Notes: generated by a model from the letters alone, not told the origin. Shown: positions 44,378-53,423, counted from the stretch's first letter. The stretch is 64,000 nucleotides of DNA from an archaeon (GCA_024399155.1 JAKSHX010000002.1:1-64000); one strand, 5' to 3'. Numbers and translations: made by a program.

Positions 44378-44447
44378 CCCGGAGGGCAGTGAGGATGTGT
44401 TGATTAAATCATCAACGATATCGCAGGTAGGTTGTGATGTGTCCGGG
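44378..44447. other. possible structured element between convergent mrp and queE
   Basis: CCCGGA at 44378-44383 can pair with TCCGGG at 44442-44447, enclosing an inner hairpin GTTGAT-TAAATC-ATCAAC at 44399-44416. The stretch is more GC-rich than its surroundings. Could be a shared terminator or a small RNA; no known RNA family recognised. Confidence 0.3.
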
Positions 44448-44466
44448 ATAAGTTGACGTGCTGGTG

Positions 44467-45111
44467 TTAAACTCCTTTCTTATTTCCCCAGATCAGTTTG
44501 TGGAGCTGAGGGAGTACTCTTACGTTAAGTCCACGTTCGATAACTTCTTCTGCAAGAGGCTCAATGTCCATGCCGCCTACCGGCGTAAATATTACTTCAC
44601 ATTCTGGTGGGTATTTATTCATTATGTCAATTGAATACGCCAAATCAATACCGTTTGATATAATAAATTTCAGTTGGTCCTTCTTCTTTAATAAAGCAAT
44701 GTTGGAGAAGTTCATCTTATCTTTCATCTTTGACGAGGGACATTTGATGTCCATACTGATGACAATGTTGTCGGAATCTGGAACATTATTAAGAGATATA
44801 GATCCGTTGGTTTCCAAAACGATAGTTTTTCCGATTGCTAAAAGCTTCTTTAAAAGATCTATGGTTTCCTCGTAAATCATGGGTTCTCCGCCTGTGACAC
44901 ATACATTTTTAATTTCTCCAATGTCGGACACAATGTCGTCAACAGACATTTCCTTACCGTCACCAAATACGGCATACTGTGTATCACACCATGAACACCG
45001 AAGATTGCATCCTGCTACCCTAACAAAATGAGTTATAACACCGATCTTTTTGCCTTCTCCCTGTAAGGATCTAAAAGACTCACAGATTTTCATCCTATCA
45101 CTCGTACTCAA
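44467..45111 (-). CDS. queE: 7-carboxy-7-deazaguanine synthase (radical SAM)
   Basis: A 214-residue radical SAM enzyme. The cluster motif is CNLRCSWC (CxxxCxxC without extra spacing), followed by DTQYAVFGDG, and GGEP as GGEPMIYEE. It forms 7-carboxy-7-deazaguanine from carboxytetrahydropterin, the ring contraction step of preQ0 synthesis, which in archaea feeds archaeosine in tRNA. It overlaps queC by 14 bases and is the last gene of the queDCE group. Confidence 0.93.
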   Translation of the reverse strand: MSTSDRMKICESFRSLQGEGKKIGVITHFVRVAGCNLRCSWCDTQYAVFGDGKEMSVDDIVSDIGEIKNVCVTGGEPMIYEETIDLLKKLLAIGKTIVLETNGSISLNNVPDSDNIVISMDIKCPSSKMKDKMNFSNIALLKKKDQLKFIISNGIDLAYSIDIMNKYPPECEVIFTPVGGMDIEPLAEEVIERGLNVRVLPQLHKLIWGNKKGV

Positions 45112-45769
45112 TCTCGTCTTTAAATCCAGATTCCTTAAACCCTTTTAGACGAAGTTTGCAAGAGTCACATTTTCCACATGCTTTATCTTTGCCATTATAG
45201 CATGACCATGTTAAATGCAGAGGTGCCCCTAATTTTTTTCCGAGACGGACGATATCAGCTTTCGAACAATTGAGTATGGGGCACACAATTTTGATAGGAC
45301 GTCCTTCGACTCCAGCTTTTGTACCAACATTTATCATTTTTTCGAATGAATCGAGGAACTCAGGACGACAATCAGGATATCCGGAATAATCTACGACGTT
45401 GGCACCAATGTATATTTTATCTGCATTTACTGATTCAGATAAACCGACAGCAACTGACAACATAATCATGTTTCTTGCGGGAACGTATGTAACTGGGATG
45501 TCAGAGCCTATATCGGATTTATTCCTGTCTTCTGGTACATTTATGCTTGTATCAGTAAGAGCAGAACGAAACATACTAAGATTCATGTCAACTATTACAT
45601 GCTTAATATTGTAGAATTTTGAAATGTTAGATGCAGATGTCAGCTCTTTATCATGTTTCTGACCGTATCTGAAACTCAATGCAACAACTTCGTTGTTATC
45701 GGCAATCGCTTGCGCTAGGGTAGTTGTTGAATCTAACCCGCCAGATAGTAATACGACTGCTTTAGACAT
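45098..45769 (-). CDS. queC: 7-cyano-7-deazaguanine synthase
   Basis: From ATG 45769 (MSKAVVLLSGGLDSTT) the protein has 223 residues; an upstream ATG at 45814 lies well inside queD and is unlikely. PP-loop SGGLDSTT near the N terminus; C-terminal zinc site with CYNGKDKACGKCDSCKLR. QueC makes preQ0 from carboxydeazaguanine, ATP and ammonia. It starts 2 bases after the queD stop. Confidence 0.93.
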   Translation of the reverse strand: MSKAVVLLSGGLDSTTTLAQAIADNNEVVALSFRYGQKHDKELTSASNISKFYNIKHVIVDMNLSMFRSALTDTSINVPEDRNKSDIGSDIPVTYVPARNMIMLSVAVGLSESVNADKIYIGANVVDYSGYPDCRPEFLDSFEKMINVGTKAGVEGRPIKIVCPILNCSKADIVRLGKKLGAPLHLTWSCYNGKDKACGKCDSCKLRLKGFKESGFKDEIEYE

Positions 45770-45770
45770 G

Positions 45771-46244
45771 TTATAGCTCATGAGTACACCAGGCAGTCTG
45801 TCCTCTTTCTTCATCCAGCCCTATAGAAACAGATCGTACATTCGATGAAAAATCAATTTCGTTGATAATTCTTCTGATCATCATCTTAGTCATCTCCTCT
45901 GCTGTAATATTAGGGATTTCTAATATCACTACATCTTCTCTAGGGAACGTATATTTTTTATTTCCACATGTTGCGTCTACTGATTCCGAACCCACAGTCA
46001 ATACAACATTATCTGACTTTCCTGGAAGAATCGTTCTGTGATCTAATTCGTCAGCAATTTTTTTGAGTTCTTTTTTTAACAAGGTGAAGTCCATGATCAT
46101 CCCATCGTTTCCTATATCACCCTCGAGTTTCAAACGCATGACATAAGAATGACCGTGAAGCCTTGCACACTTTTCATGTTTTGGTATAAAATGACAGGCA
46201 GAAAACTTTATTCCTGCATGTTCCCCATCAATTTCCAACATCAT
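45771..46244 (-). CDS. queD: 6-carboxytetrahydropterin synthase
   Basis: A 157-residue PTPS-family enzyme. Zinc ligands His18 (SACHF) and His31/33 (LHGHSY), catalytic Cys26 (EKCARLHGH), MDFTLLKKELK and the LDHR motif near residue 68. It turns dihydroneopterin triphosphate into carboxytetrahydropterin for deazaguanine synthesis. It overlaps mmp4 by 4 bases and is followed at once by queC. Confidence 0.92.
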   Translation of the reverse strand: MMLEIDGEHAGIKFSACHFIPKHEKCARLHGHSYVMRLKLEGDIGNDGMIMDFTLLKKELKKIADELDHRTILPGKSDNVVLTVGSESVDATCGNKKYTFPREDVVILEIPNITAEEMTKMMIRRIINEIDFSSNVRSVSIGLDEERGQTAWCTHEL

Positions 46245-46990
46245 AACTTTCCCTCCGCAAGTCTCATAGCTAGCGCTATAGAATCTTTATAACTATTTTT
46301 GGCGCGTGAAGTGTCAATGAATACCTTATCTATATTAACTATTGGGGCACCAAGTGCTTGTACGCCACCAATAAAGTGCATTGTCCTAAATATCAAATTA
46401 CCTGAAATGCCGTCTGGTGCGATTATCAAGTCAGCATTATCAACAGCTTCTTCAATAAGTATCTCCGCGTCGTATGCGTCGTAGCCATCATTATTCAGCA
46501 TGTTTACAAGTTTTAAGGCATCACATATTGTTCTATCTACAACTGGATGACGGCCCATATCATCTTTTCTACCCCCAGACATTACCGCTATTCTGGTATT
46601 CATACCAATTTTTTTCATGAATTTAACACTCTTAACTGCAAGACTATACTTCTGCTCAATTGTCCATCCCTCATCTATTCCAACCGGGGCAGTTACTATA
46701 AATTTCCCGTTAATGAACTCAAAGAGAACGATTCTTTCAAGCTCTGAAACTCCCATCTTTTTCTTTAATATTGGTAAGAGAACAGATGATGACATGTCTC
46801 CACGTACAGCTGCATTAATTTTATCAGTGACTAAATCATCGATCAACCTTACAGGATCGGTATACACAGTGGCATAATCATCGATACCTTTGACACTATT
46901 TTTGGCCTTAGATGACATGCCGCTGCAACCAATACCGACTTTCACTCCATTAGGAACGTGCCTTTCTAGAAGTATCCGAGATGTAAACAT
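46241..46990 (-). CDS. mmp4: methanogenesis marker protein 4 (MtxX-like)
   Basis: From ATG 46990 (MFTSRILLERH) the protein has 249 residues; an upstream ATG at 47020 adds ten unusual residues. Mmp4/MtxX family: KVGIGCSGM, AAVRGDMSSS, VMSGGRKDDMGRHPVVD and LIIAPDGISGNLIFRT. The fold is that of phosphotransacetylase-like enzymes. Found across methanogens; function not established. It lies between dph2 and queD in a translation and tRNA-modification operon, not with the other mmp genes. Confidence 0.85.
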   Translation of the reverse strand: MFTSRILLERHVPNGVKVGIGCSGMSSKAKNSVKGIDDYATVYTDPVRLIDDLVTDKINAAVRGDMSSSVLLPILKKKMGVSELERIVLFEFINGKFIVTAPVGIDEGWTIEQKYSLAVKSVKFMKKIGMNTRIAVMSGGRKDDMGRHPVVDRTICDALKLVNMLNNDGYDAYDAEILIEEAVDNADLIIAPDGISGNLIFRTMHFIGGVQALGAPIVNIDKVFIDTSRAKNSYKDSIALAMRLAEGKL

Positions 46991-47026
46991 TACACAATAA
47001 TACAAAAATCGATATTTCAATATTGG

Positions 47027-48013
47027 TTAAGGTCTTATGGTGTCAAACACATAATCCTCCCATTCGCGAATGCCTAAGACTATTTCCGTTTCTGGCGGTG
47101 TAAGAATAGGTTTGTTATACCTAAGGGAATCATCCATTGCAAGTCTAGGGCATGCTGTACTAATAAATGCATCAACTGTGTAAGCCATTAGATTTTGAGG
47201 AGTGAGTTCATTCATGTACACTTTATAGGCTTTCTTTTTTGACTTTTGTAATTTGATGATAATATCATCGGCGACCGATTCTCTTTTTTGACCGATTTTG
47301 CTACAAACAATCACTAAAAAAGATTTGGCCTCTTTGGCTCTTTGTATAGTGGCAAACCTTCTGCGTAGAATTCTGTCTTTAATCTCATCGATGCTTTTAA
47401 AATCACCTGTGATAGGATTTAAAATGCAAATTTTCTTTTTTACACTAAAGGCTACGGCAAGGGGATGAAAATTGCCCTCTCCGATGAACAGAAGCATATC
47501 TACACCTGAGGTAACTGCCTCTGCTGAACTACAATCACAACCAAGCACTTGACCTGGATAATAAATTCTTGCATCACCAATTACAATTACAGCGCTTTTT
47601 CCGCTCTTTTCAATGATCTCCTTAGCCTGTTCAAGACATTTTATATATTGAACCGTAGAAAGTAATCCGACCTTCGGAGGAAAAAACTGCACGTTTTTTC
47701 TTATAATATTTTTTATATCGACATTACAAAATGCTTCAACGTACAAGACGTCTTCCTCAATACCCTGGCATGGTATCGGTGAATGTCCAAAATGGACTAA
47801 CGCATCAGCAATGGTCCTAAAATTGTAGAACACGTCACATGCGCCATAACATGGATCACCTAAAATTATGAATGAAGCGCCTGTCTTTTCAGACAGAAAA
47901 TCAACTACCTCCGTCGCTTTTCGTTTCAATCCATCCGGGAACTGAAGTGCAACTGAAGAATATTTCCTACTGCTGATCCATGTAGCGATGTATTCGAGTC
48001 TTAAATCGAACAT
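47027..48013 (-). CDS. dph2: diphthamide synthase Dph2 (3-amino-3-carboxypropyl transfer)
   Basis: A 328-residue archaeal Dph2, the non-canonical radical SAM enzyme that starts diphthamide synthesis on a His of elongation factor 2. The three cluster Cys are in DPCYGACD (Cys59), GCDCSS and STACPRLA, one per domain. It begins one base after the rpl10e stop, so the two are cotranscribed, a common archaeal pairing of translation functions. Confidence 0.93.
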   Translation of the reverse strand: MFDLRLEYIATWISSRKYSSVALQFPDGLKRKATEVVDFLSEKTGASFIILGDPCYGACDVFYNFRTIADALVHFGHSPIPCQGIEEDVLYVEAFCNVDIKNIIRKNVQFFPPKVGLLSTVQYIKCLEQAKEIIEKSGKSAVIVIGDARIYYPGQVLGCDCSSAEAVTSGVDMLLFIGEGNFHPLAVAFSVKKKICILNPITGDFKSIDEIKDRILRRRFATIQRAKEAKSFLVIVCSKIGQKRESVADDIIIKLQKSKKKAYKVYMNELTPQNLMAYTVDAFISTACPRLAMDDSLRYNKPILTPPETEIVLGIREWEDYVFDTIRP

Positions 48014-48529
48014 TTATAGGACAAGGTCTTTTCCTTTTTCAACATCTATGTAACACGGTGTGGGATATTTCATCGATGCCTTCCAAAGTGCGAGCTTGGC
48101 TGTATCGAACGCGGGTCTAGTACAACTAACGGTCATGATTGCTTGATTACGTTCAAACCTCGCCGCAGTTCCAACATTTTTTCCAAATGCGTGACGCATT
48201 CCACTTGATACACGGTCTGCTCCCGCACCAGTAGCAAGTTTATTTTCCCTGAGAACAACGTGTGGATATGCTCTTAATTTGAGATGATAATTGGCAATTC
48301 CAGCTTTCGTGAGAAGTCTGTTAGCTGCAATACGACCTGCTTCAAGAGACGTGTGTCTAATTTGCACGCGGTTTTCGCATTTGAGAGTAAGTGTAATTGG
48401 AAATTCATCCTTAAGGTTACCCATGTCAAACTGACTGATTCTGCTGTTAGGTACTCCACCCATGTACTCTTTACGGGTGTATGCCATCCCTTTAACTTCT
48501 CTATACATTATTGCGGGTTTTCTCGTCAT
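48014..48529 (-). CDS. rpl10e: 50S ribosomal protein L10e (uL16)
   Basis: A 171-residue L10e, part of the large-subunit tRNA corridor. Signatures: KPAIMYREVKGMAYTRKEYMGGVPNSRI, RTSLEAGRIAAN-like HTSLEAGRIAANR, RAYPHVVLRENK, GADRVSSGMRHAFGK. First gene of the rpl10e-dph2-mmp4-queDCE series. A TATA run (tatatattta) lies around 48574-48583. The ribosome site GGTGG five bases before ATG can pair with an upstream CCACC. Confidence 0.97.
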   Translation of the reverse strand: MTRKPAIMYREVKGMAYTRKEYMGGVPNSRISQFDMGNLKDEFPITLTLKCENRVQIRHTSLEAGRIAANRLLTKAGIANYHLKLRAYPHVVLRENKLATGAGADRVSSGMRHAFGKNVGTAARFERNQAIMTVSCTRPAFDTAKLALWKASMKYPTPCYIDVEKGKDLVL

Positions 48530-48534
48530 TTACG

Positions 48535-48560
48535 CCACCGATGTGCATCAACAATGGTGG
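48535..48560 (-). promoter_or_regulatory. possible ribosome-site-masking hairpin of rpl10e
   Basis: On the minus strand CCACC (48560-48556) can pair with GGTGG (48539-48535), which is the Shine-Dalgarno sequence of rpl10e. The inner loop contains GATG/CATC. Could serve translational autoregulation; inferred only. Confidence 0.35.
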
Positions 48561-48712
48561 TGAGCAATTCTCAGTATATATTTAAAGACTGTTATAGTTA
48601 CAACGTTACACGATCGCTGAATATGATGTCTGGGTAGATAATTTACGTTGCTTTGCGAAAATAATATTTAATATAATATGTCACTTACGCAGGACTTGGA
48701 TGGGGTGCAGCG

Positions 48713-49711
48713 ATGTTCACTGTTAACATAGTTTCTGATAAAAATGATGGGAGAATTCCAGTTGCGCTCACGGGACAAATAATGGTCGACATACAGGACT
48801 TGTTCAGACATGTTGGTGAATATATCATTTCTAGGGAAATGCGTCTTCAGGGTGTAGTCTCCAAAAAATTGTCTGAGAAATTCACACTTTATTCCGACAA
48901 ATTAGATGGTGTTACCTTTGAATCGTCATCGTACAGGCCGGAAACAGATGGCTTTGGAAACATTTTGGATGATGCTATAGCAATGCTCGAAACTGTAATG
49001 GATACCCTCGGGTCTGGTACCGGAGGATATTGGGTTGAGGACACCTTTAAAGATGCCATTTATAGGAATCAAATTATTATCGACATTGTGGCACTTTATC
49101 AGGACCTTAGGGATACGGAAGGGTTTTGTCTGATGTATGGTACAAAAACTGAATTAAAAAAATTTGGTGAAGTAAACGTTCAAAAACTGGCTAGGTTTAT
49201 TGATGATAGGAAATTATCGGTTAATGGTGCAGCTGTCGGTATCATCGAAAAAGTCGGTTACAAATCAAGACAAATATACCAGCTTAACATGGGTGATAGA
49301 ACCGCTAAACTAACATTTTCCGATCAAAAGCTAGCAGAAAAAATAATTAAAGATGCAACAACCGTCGTTGGAGAGATTGATTATTCTCAAGATGGGACAA
49401 TTAGGGCTGTCAACAACGTGTATGAGATATTGCCTCTTACAACGATTAAGTTTCACAGAATGATTTCATCCATCGGAGATATTTTGCTTAAAGTACCGAT
49501 CGACGTGAATGTCGTATTTAAGGAAAATGAGTGGGTTCTTTCAAATAAAGATCTTGGAATTATTTCTAGTAATAGCAGCTGGGATTTGGCGATATCGGGG
49601 TTTCATGATTACTTTATATTTTTATGGACAGAATATCACAAAAAGGATGATTCTTTACTTAATGAAGAAGAAAAAGAAGTGAAGGACTATATCGACACAT
49701 TGGTCGTTTAA
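48713..49711 (+). CDS. protein of unknown function, 332 residues
   Basis: Family not recognised. The first half is mainly helical and acidic; the second half has alternating strands (NVQKLARFIDD, QIYQLNMGDRTAKLTFSDQ) and ends in an amphipathic segment (HDYFIFLWTEYHKKDDSLLNEEEKEVKDYIDTL). No Cys cluster, P-loop or membrane helix. A GGGGTG ribosome site precedes ATG 48713. It is 66 bases before the RNase P protein 4 start on the same strand, so it may share the promoter of that RNA-related operon. The last 30 residues resemble the C-terminal helix of several stand-alone cytosolic proteins, which is not informative. Confidence 0.6.
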   Translation: MFTVNIVSDKNDGRIPVALTGQIMVDIQDLFRHVGEYIISREMRLQGVVSKKLSEKFTLYSDKLDGVTFESSSYRPETDGFGNILDDAIAMLETVMDTLGSGTGGYWVEDTFKDAIYRNQIIIDIVALYQDLRDTEGFCLMYGTKTELKKFGEVNVQKLARFIDDRKLSVNGAAVGIIEKVGYKSRQIYQLNMGDRTAKLTFSDQKLAEKIIKDATTVVGEIDYSQDGTIRAVNNVYEILPLTTIKFHRMISSIGDILLKVPIDVNVVFKENEWVLSNKDLGIISSNSSWDLAISGFHDYFIFLWTEYHKKDDSLLNEEEKEVKDYIDTLVV

Positions 49712-49777
49712 GGTCTTTTAAGTTTTGATATAAATATTTATATTGTAAAACAGTGAGTGCCTTTGGGGGGCACTTTA

Positions 49778-50113
49778 ATGTCCAGAAAACGTATCTTAGG
49801 ACGTGCTGTATCCGACATCGCATCGAGGCGCATGTCGGTATTGTTCAGGCTTTCCGAAAAAGCCCTAAAGGACAACAAACCGGAGAGGGCGGAAAGATAC
49901 GTTGATATCATTAAACGTATTAGTCGGAGAACACGTACACTCTTTTCAAATAAAACCATGTTCTGTAAGAGATGCAACACATTACTCACTAACGGAGAAA
50001 GTTTTAGAGTTAGAGTCATGAATGGTCGTGTAAAAATTACGTGTTTGAAATGTGGGGAGATCAAAAGAATACCGTATTTGAAGGAACAAAAAAATGATGG
50101 AAAAGGAAGCTAA
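49778..50113 (+). CDS. rnp4: RNase P protein component 4 (Rpp21/Rpr2)
   Basis: From ATG 49778 (MSRKRILGRAVSD) the protein has 111 residues; an ATG at 49757 adds seven and lacks a better ribosome site. Two N-terminal helices with basic residues, then a zinc ribbon: FCKRCNTLL and ITCLKCGEIKR (four Cys). Rpp21/Rpr2 binds the specificity domain of RNase P RNA with Rpp29. The RNA itself is at 3577-3878. It overlaps the next gene (CRM protein), a frequent archaeal pairing. Confidence 0.88.
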   Translation: MSRKRILGRAVSDIASRRMSVLFRLSEKALKDNKPERAERYVDIIKRISRRTRTLFSNKTMFCKRCNTLLTNGESFRVRVMNGRVKITCLKCGEIKRIPYLKEQKNDGKGS

Positions 50114-50390
50114 AAAGGAACTCATGCGCAGAGCACTGAAGGATAATCACATCGTGCACGTCGGTAAGGACGGACTAAAAGGTAGTCTTTACGATGAAGT
50201 TAAAACACAAATTAAGAAGAACCACCTTATTAAAATCAAAATCTTAGAGAATGTTGAAATTAAAACAAATGACATCGCCGATACTATTTCTAAAAATACG
50301 GAGTCTATTGTGGTAGATGTACGTGGTAATGTAATTATTCTCACTGACAAGAGGACTTGGACATCTCTCATTCAAAAAAATTCTAAGTGA
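50097..50390 (+). CDS. CRM-domain RNA-binding protein (YhbY-like)
   Basis: About 97 residues, starting at ATG 50094 or 50097 inside the rnp4 end. It has the CRM/YhbY pattern: LMRRALKDNHIVHVGKDGLKGSLYDEV, IKIKILEN, then VVDVRGNVIILTDKR (the G-x-x-G and final strand). YhbY proteins bind pre-ribosomal particles. It lies between rnp4 and serS with overlaps or 4-base gaps, forming an RNA-metabolism operon. Confidence 0.87.
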   Translation: MEKEAKKELMRRALKDNHIVHVGKDGLKGSLYDEVKTQIKKNHLIKIKILENVEIKTNDIADTISKNTESIVVDVRGNVIILTDKRTWTSLIQKNSK

Positions 50391-50394
50391 TTAA

Positions 50395-51660
50395 ATGTTA
50401 GATACTAATGTGATCAGGCAAAATCCAGGTTTGATTGGAACTATGCTTAGGAATAGGAATATGGATGAAACTATTCTTTACAAATTTTTGGAAGTAGATG
50501 GTAAATGGAGAGCCTTAACGGAAGAAAATAATCACCTAAGAAAAGTAAGGAATAGTGTTTCCATAAACATTGCCAAAATGTATTACAAGGATATAGAGTC
50601 GAAAATTGCAGAAATGCGTGAGATCGCCGATAAGATTAAATCGAATGATGAACAGATAGATTATCTCGAACGCGTCAGGTCAGATTGCATCCTTAACTTT
50701 CCTAACATTCCCCATGAATCTGTGCCCGTAGGAAAAGATAGTACAGGAAACATCGTTATATATGAGTCTGGGACCAAAAGAAAGTTTGACTTTGCACCAA
50801 AGGAACATTGGGAGATTGCTGAAAATTTGGATATTATAGAATTTGATAGAGGAGTCAAGGTTTCTGGAAGCGGATTCTATGTCATGAAAGGTGACGGAGC
50901 AAGACTCGAACGGGCATTGATCAACTATTTTCTGGATGTGCATCAGGACCAAGGATACACCGAACTTGTTGTTCCAGGAATCATTAATCAGGATGCTGTT
51001 ATAGGCACTGGCCAGTATCCCAACCTCAAAAACGATATGTATCATCTTGAAAAAGATAATATGTACCTCAACCCCACTGCTGAGGTCCCTATAACAAACC
51101 TCTTACAAAATGAGATCCTTGATAAAAATCAACTTCCAATCTATTACACCGCAAATCTGACATCCTATAGAAGAGAAGCTGGAAAACACGCTGATACCAA
51201 GGGAATCATACGCGTACATGAATTCAGAAAAGTTGAGATGGTTAATTTTGTACTTCCTGAACATTCATATACCAGACTTGAGGAGTTGAGGAAAAATGCA
51301 GAGGATATTATCAACGGTCTAGAACTTCCTTACAGAGTGCTTTTGCTGTGCACTGGGGATATGGGTTTTTCATGCTCTAAATGTTATGATTTAGAGTTGT
51401 ACGCACCTGGAAAAGATGCCTGGCTAGAGGCATCCTCATGTTCTAATTTTACAGATTTTCAGGCTAGAAGAGCTAAAATTAAATATCGTCCGGAGCCACA
51501 TATGAAAAGTGAGTTTGTACATACACTCAATGGGTCAGGTTTGGCGCTTCCAAGAACGGTTGTTGCTATATTGGAAAACTATCAAAACAAAGATGGCACT
51601 GTGACAATACCTAAGGTTATCAGGCCTTATATGCGCGGACAAGAAGTCATTGGGAACTGA
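50395..51660 (+). CDS. serS: seryl-tRNA synthetase
   Basis: A 421-residue class II synthetase of the common (bacterial/eukaryotic) type rather than the rare methanogen type. N-terminal coiled-coil arm (about residues 30-105), motif 2 TSYRREAGKHADTKGIIRVHEFRKVEM, and motif 3 LNGSGLALPRTVVAILENYQ. It charges tRNA-Ser with serine. It starts 4 bases after the CRM gene. All catalytic motifs are intact. Confidence 0.97.
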   Translation: MLDTNVIRQNPGLIGTMLRNRNMDETILYKFLEVDGKWRALTEENNHLRKVRNSVSINIAKMYYKDIESKIAEMREIADKIKSNDEQIDYLERVRSDCILNFPNIPHESVPVGKDSTGNIVIYESGTKRKFDFAPKEHWEIAENLDIIEFDRGVKVSGSGFYVMKGDGARLERALINYFLDVHQDQGYTELVVPGIINQDAVIGTGQYPNLKNDMYHLEKDNMYLNPTAEVPITNLLQNEILDKNQLPIYYTANLTSYRREAGKHADTKGIIRVHEFRKVEMVNFVLPEHSYTRLEELRKNAEDIINGLELPYRVLLLCTGDMGFSCSKCYDLELYAPGKDAWLEASSCSNFTDFQARRAKIKYRPEPHMKSEFVHTLNGSGLALPRTVVAILENYQNKDGTVTIPKVIRPYMRGQEVIGN

Positions 51661-51683
51661 TATTCGTGGATTGTACCATTGAC

Positions 51684-52814
51684 TTACGGTTCTATTTCGT
51701 AGAGTCTGTTAATAAGCGATTTCCACGGCTCGCCACAACGTTTCAATTCCTCACACAGAATATTTTTGTTATTTGAAAGTTTAGATGAGTGTATACCAAA
51801 TTTTTCGGATACATATGCCTCGATGAATGCGCTCATTTTGTCGCAGATTTTGATACTTCTGCTATCCCTATTATCCTTATCTTTAAAAGGATCAGATACT
51901 AGGGATGAAAATTCTTCACTCCATTCCCAGGGGAGTAATGGCATAATCTTTTTTTTGATGAGTTCGTCTTCATATTTCTTCAATATATCATCCATGCCGA
52001 TTCCCTTTTTTACCGGTGAAATAACATCTTTTGTTAATGCCTCTGGCAAGTCATGAAATAATGCCGTATAGTAATCATTATACACTTGATGGTCTTCGAC
52101 ATTTTTATCAAGGTCATAAAGATACATCATATTCGCTACAATAAGCGAGTGCCCCAACACGGTAGTTTCAGGTATTCTTGGAAGGCGTGTCCATCTCTTC
52201 TGAAATCTGAGTTGTCCAACAAGATCGATAAAAGTTCTTGATTTGTCGTCTATGGCGTATTTTACTCCTGCGAGGTCGGAATGATTGTTAATATTCAAAT
52301 CCAGTAATTTTTTCGTATTTTCTATGTCTAGCAACACTGACTTATTCATATCATAAATAATGTTAAATTCCCATATCGTTGCTATATCATGTGCTGCAGA
52401 AACGATCCTATAGTTGATATCTTTATATTCCTTTAATCCTAAGTACTCTTTGAATCTCTTCATGAATGATTCATTGATGTTGGGTATACTTTTCCCAATT
52501 TCTGAAATCACATAATTGTTGATCTCATCAAATTTTTCTTTTTCCACTTTGTGTAACACTTGGGGACGCAGATCGGTGAGAACGGTTCTTTTGAGAAATG
52601 AGAACATACATCCCTCAATAATACGCTTCCAATCAATTTTTGCTTTCTTCTCAGTTTCTTCATATTTACCGAGAAACCAAGCTATTGCAGCCTTGTGTGA
52701 TTGCTTATCAAGTTCAGTAAAATCTACATGGCGCAAGTGATCGTTCCATCTGTGAATATTCACAGCATTGAAAAGTTGGTAAATTAAATCCATGTTTAGA
52801 TTGGAACACTTCAT
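51684..52814 (-). CDS. HD-domain phosphohydrolase (YfbR-like)
   Basis: A 376-residue protein. The HD metal site is split as in YfbR/HDDC2 nucleotidases: PETTVLGHSLIVANM (His), YYTALFHDLPEALTKDVISP (HD plus EA.T.D) and a later Asp in KICDKMSAFIEA. N-terminal about 190 residues are helical, without known motif. The family removes phosphate from dNMPs or acts on other nucleotides. Start ATG 52814; an internal ATG at 52793 (MDLIYQLFNAV) is an alternative. Convergent with serS. Confidence 0.75.
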   Translation of the reverse strand: MKCSNLNMDLIYQLFNAVNIHRWNDHLRHVDFTELDKQSHKAAIAWFLGKYEETEKKAKIDWKRIIEGCMFSFLKRTVLTDLRPQVLHKVEKEKFDEINNYVISEIGKSIPNINESFMKRFKEYLGLKEYKDINYRIVSAAHDIATIWEFNIIYDMNKSVLLDIENTKKLLDLNINNHSDLAGVKYAIDDKSRTFIDLVGQLRFQKRWTRLPRIPETTVLGHSLIVANMMYLYDLDKNVEDHQVYNDYYTALFHDLPEALTKDVISPVKKGIGMDDILKKYEDELIKKKIMPLLPWEWSEEFSSLVSDPFKDKDNRDSRSIKICDKMSAFIEAYVSEKFGIHSSKLSNNKNILCEELKRCGEPWKSLINRLYEIEP

Positions 52815-52876
52815 GCCAACCCTTCCTTCGCGGAGAAAAATAAAATTAAAAAAGTTAAAAAAAGTTTACCAGACAC

Positions 52877-53191
52877 TCAGCTATTAATGATTCCACCAAT
52901 TGTTTGGCTGATTTCAATTAACTTTACGTCATCTGACGCCTGCTCGGTCTCTATCGCTTTGAGCATACCGATGAAGGCATCTGCTCTGCCAGGCTTTATG
53001 GTGCCGTCCTCAACCATTCGATCAATCTTGTCAGCCCCATATCTTAAGGCGTCATAGACCATTCCGACCCCAACAAACTGTGCAGACCTTTTGACTGGTA
53101 AACCCTCCTGCTTTGGAGACCCGGTCACGGGCACATCCTCTGTCGCACCTTTCTTTTTAAAGATTTTCTTAAGCTTCTCCAAGAATCCCAT
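52877..53191 (-). CDS. small basic-N-terminus protein of unknown function
   Basis: 104 residues. The first 14 are strongly basic and amphipathic (FLEKLKKIFKKKG), followed by a flexible Pro/Gly linker and a helical domain with VGMVYDALRYGADKIDRMV and DAFIGMLKAIE. It could bind membrane or nucleic acid through the N terminus. No family recognised; it is downstream of no clear partner. The coding quality (regular helices, stop shortly followed by A-rich sequence) supports a real gene. Confidence 0.55.
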   Translation of the reverse strand: MGFLEKLKKIFKKKGATEDVPVTGSPKQEGLPVKRSAQFVGVGMVYDALRYGADKIDRMVEDGTIKPGRADAFIGMLKAIETEQASDDVKLIEISQTIGGIINS

Positions 53192-53423
53192 TCCCGCTTT
53201 CCCCCTTAAACCTGTAAGATCACACCGGCCAATAGTTACCTCTCATCATTCCGGTCACCGGAAAGATATTATAGTAGCGAATCTGCAAACCTGTATAAAT
53301 ATTATTCAGTTGCCGAACAAATAACAAATGCCACTAATATACACACCGCAAGATGCTCGTCTATAAAGTTGGGCTGGAATATTACCCCTAACCTTAAATT
53401 TTTAGTTATTCCACATAGTCTGA

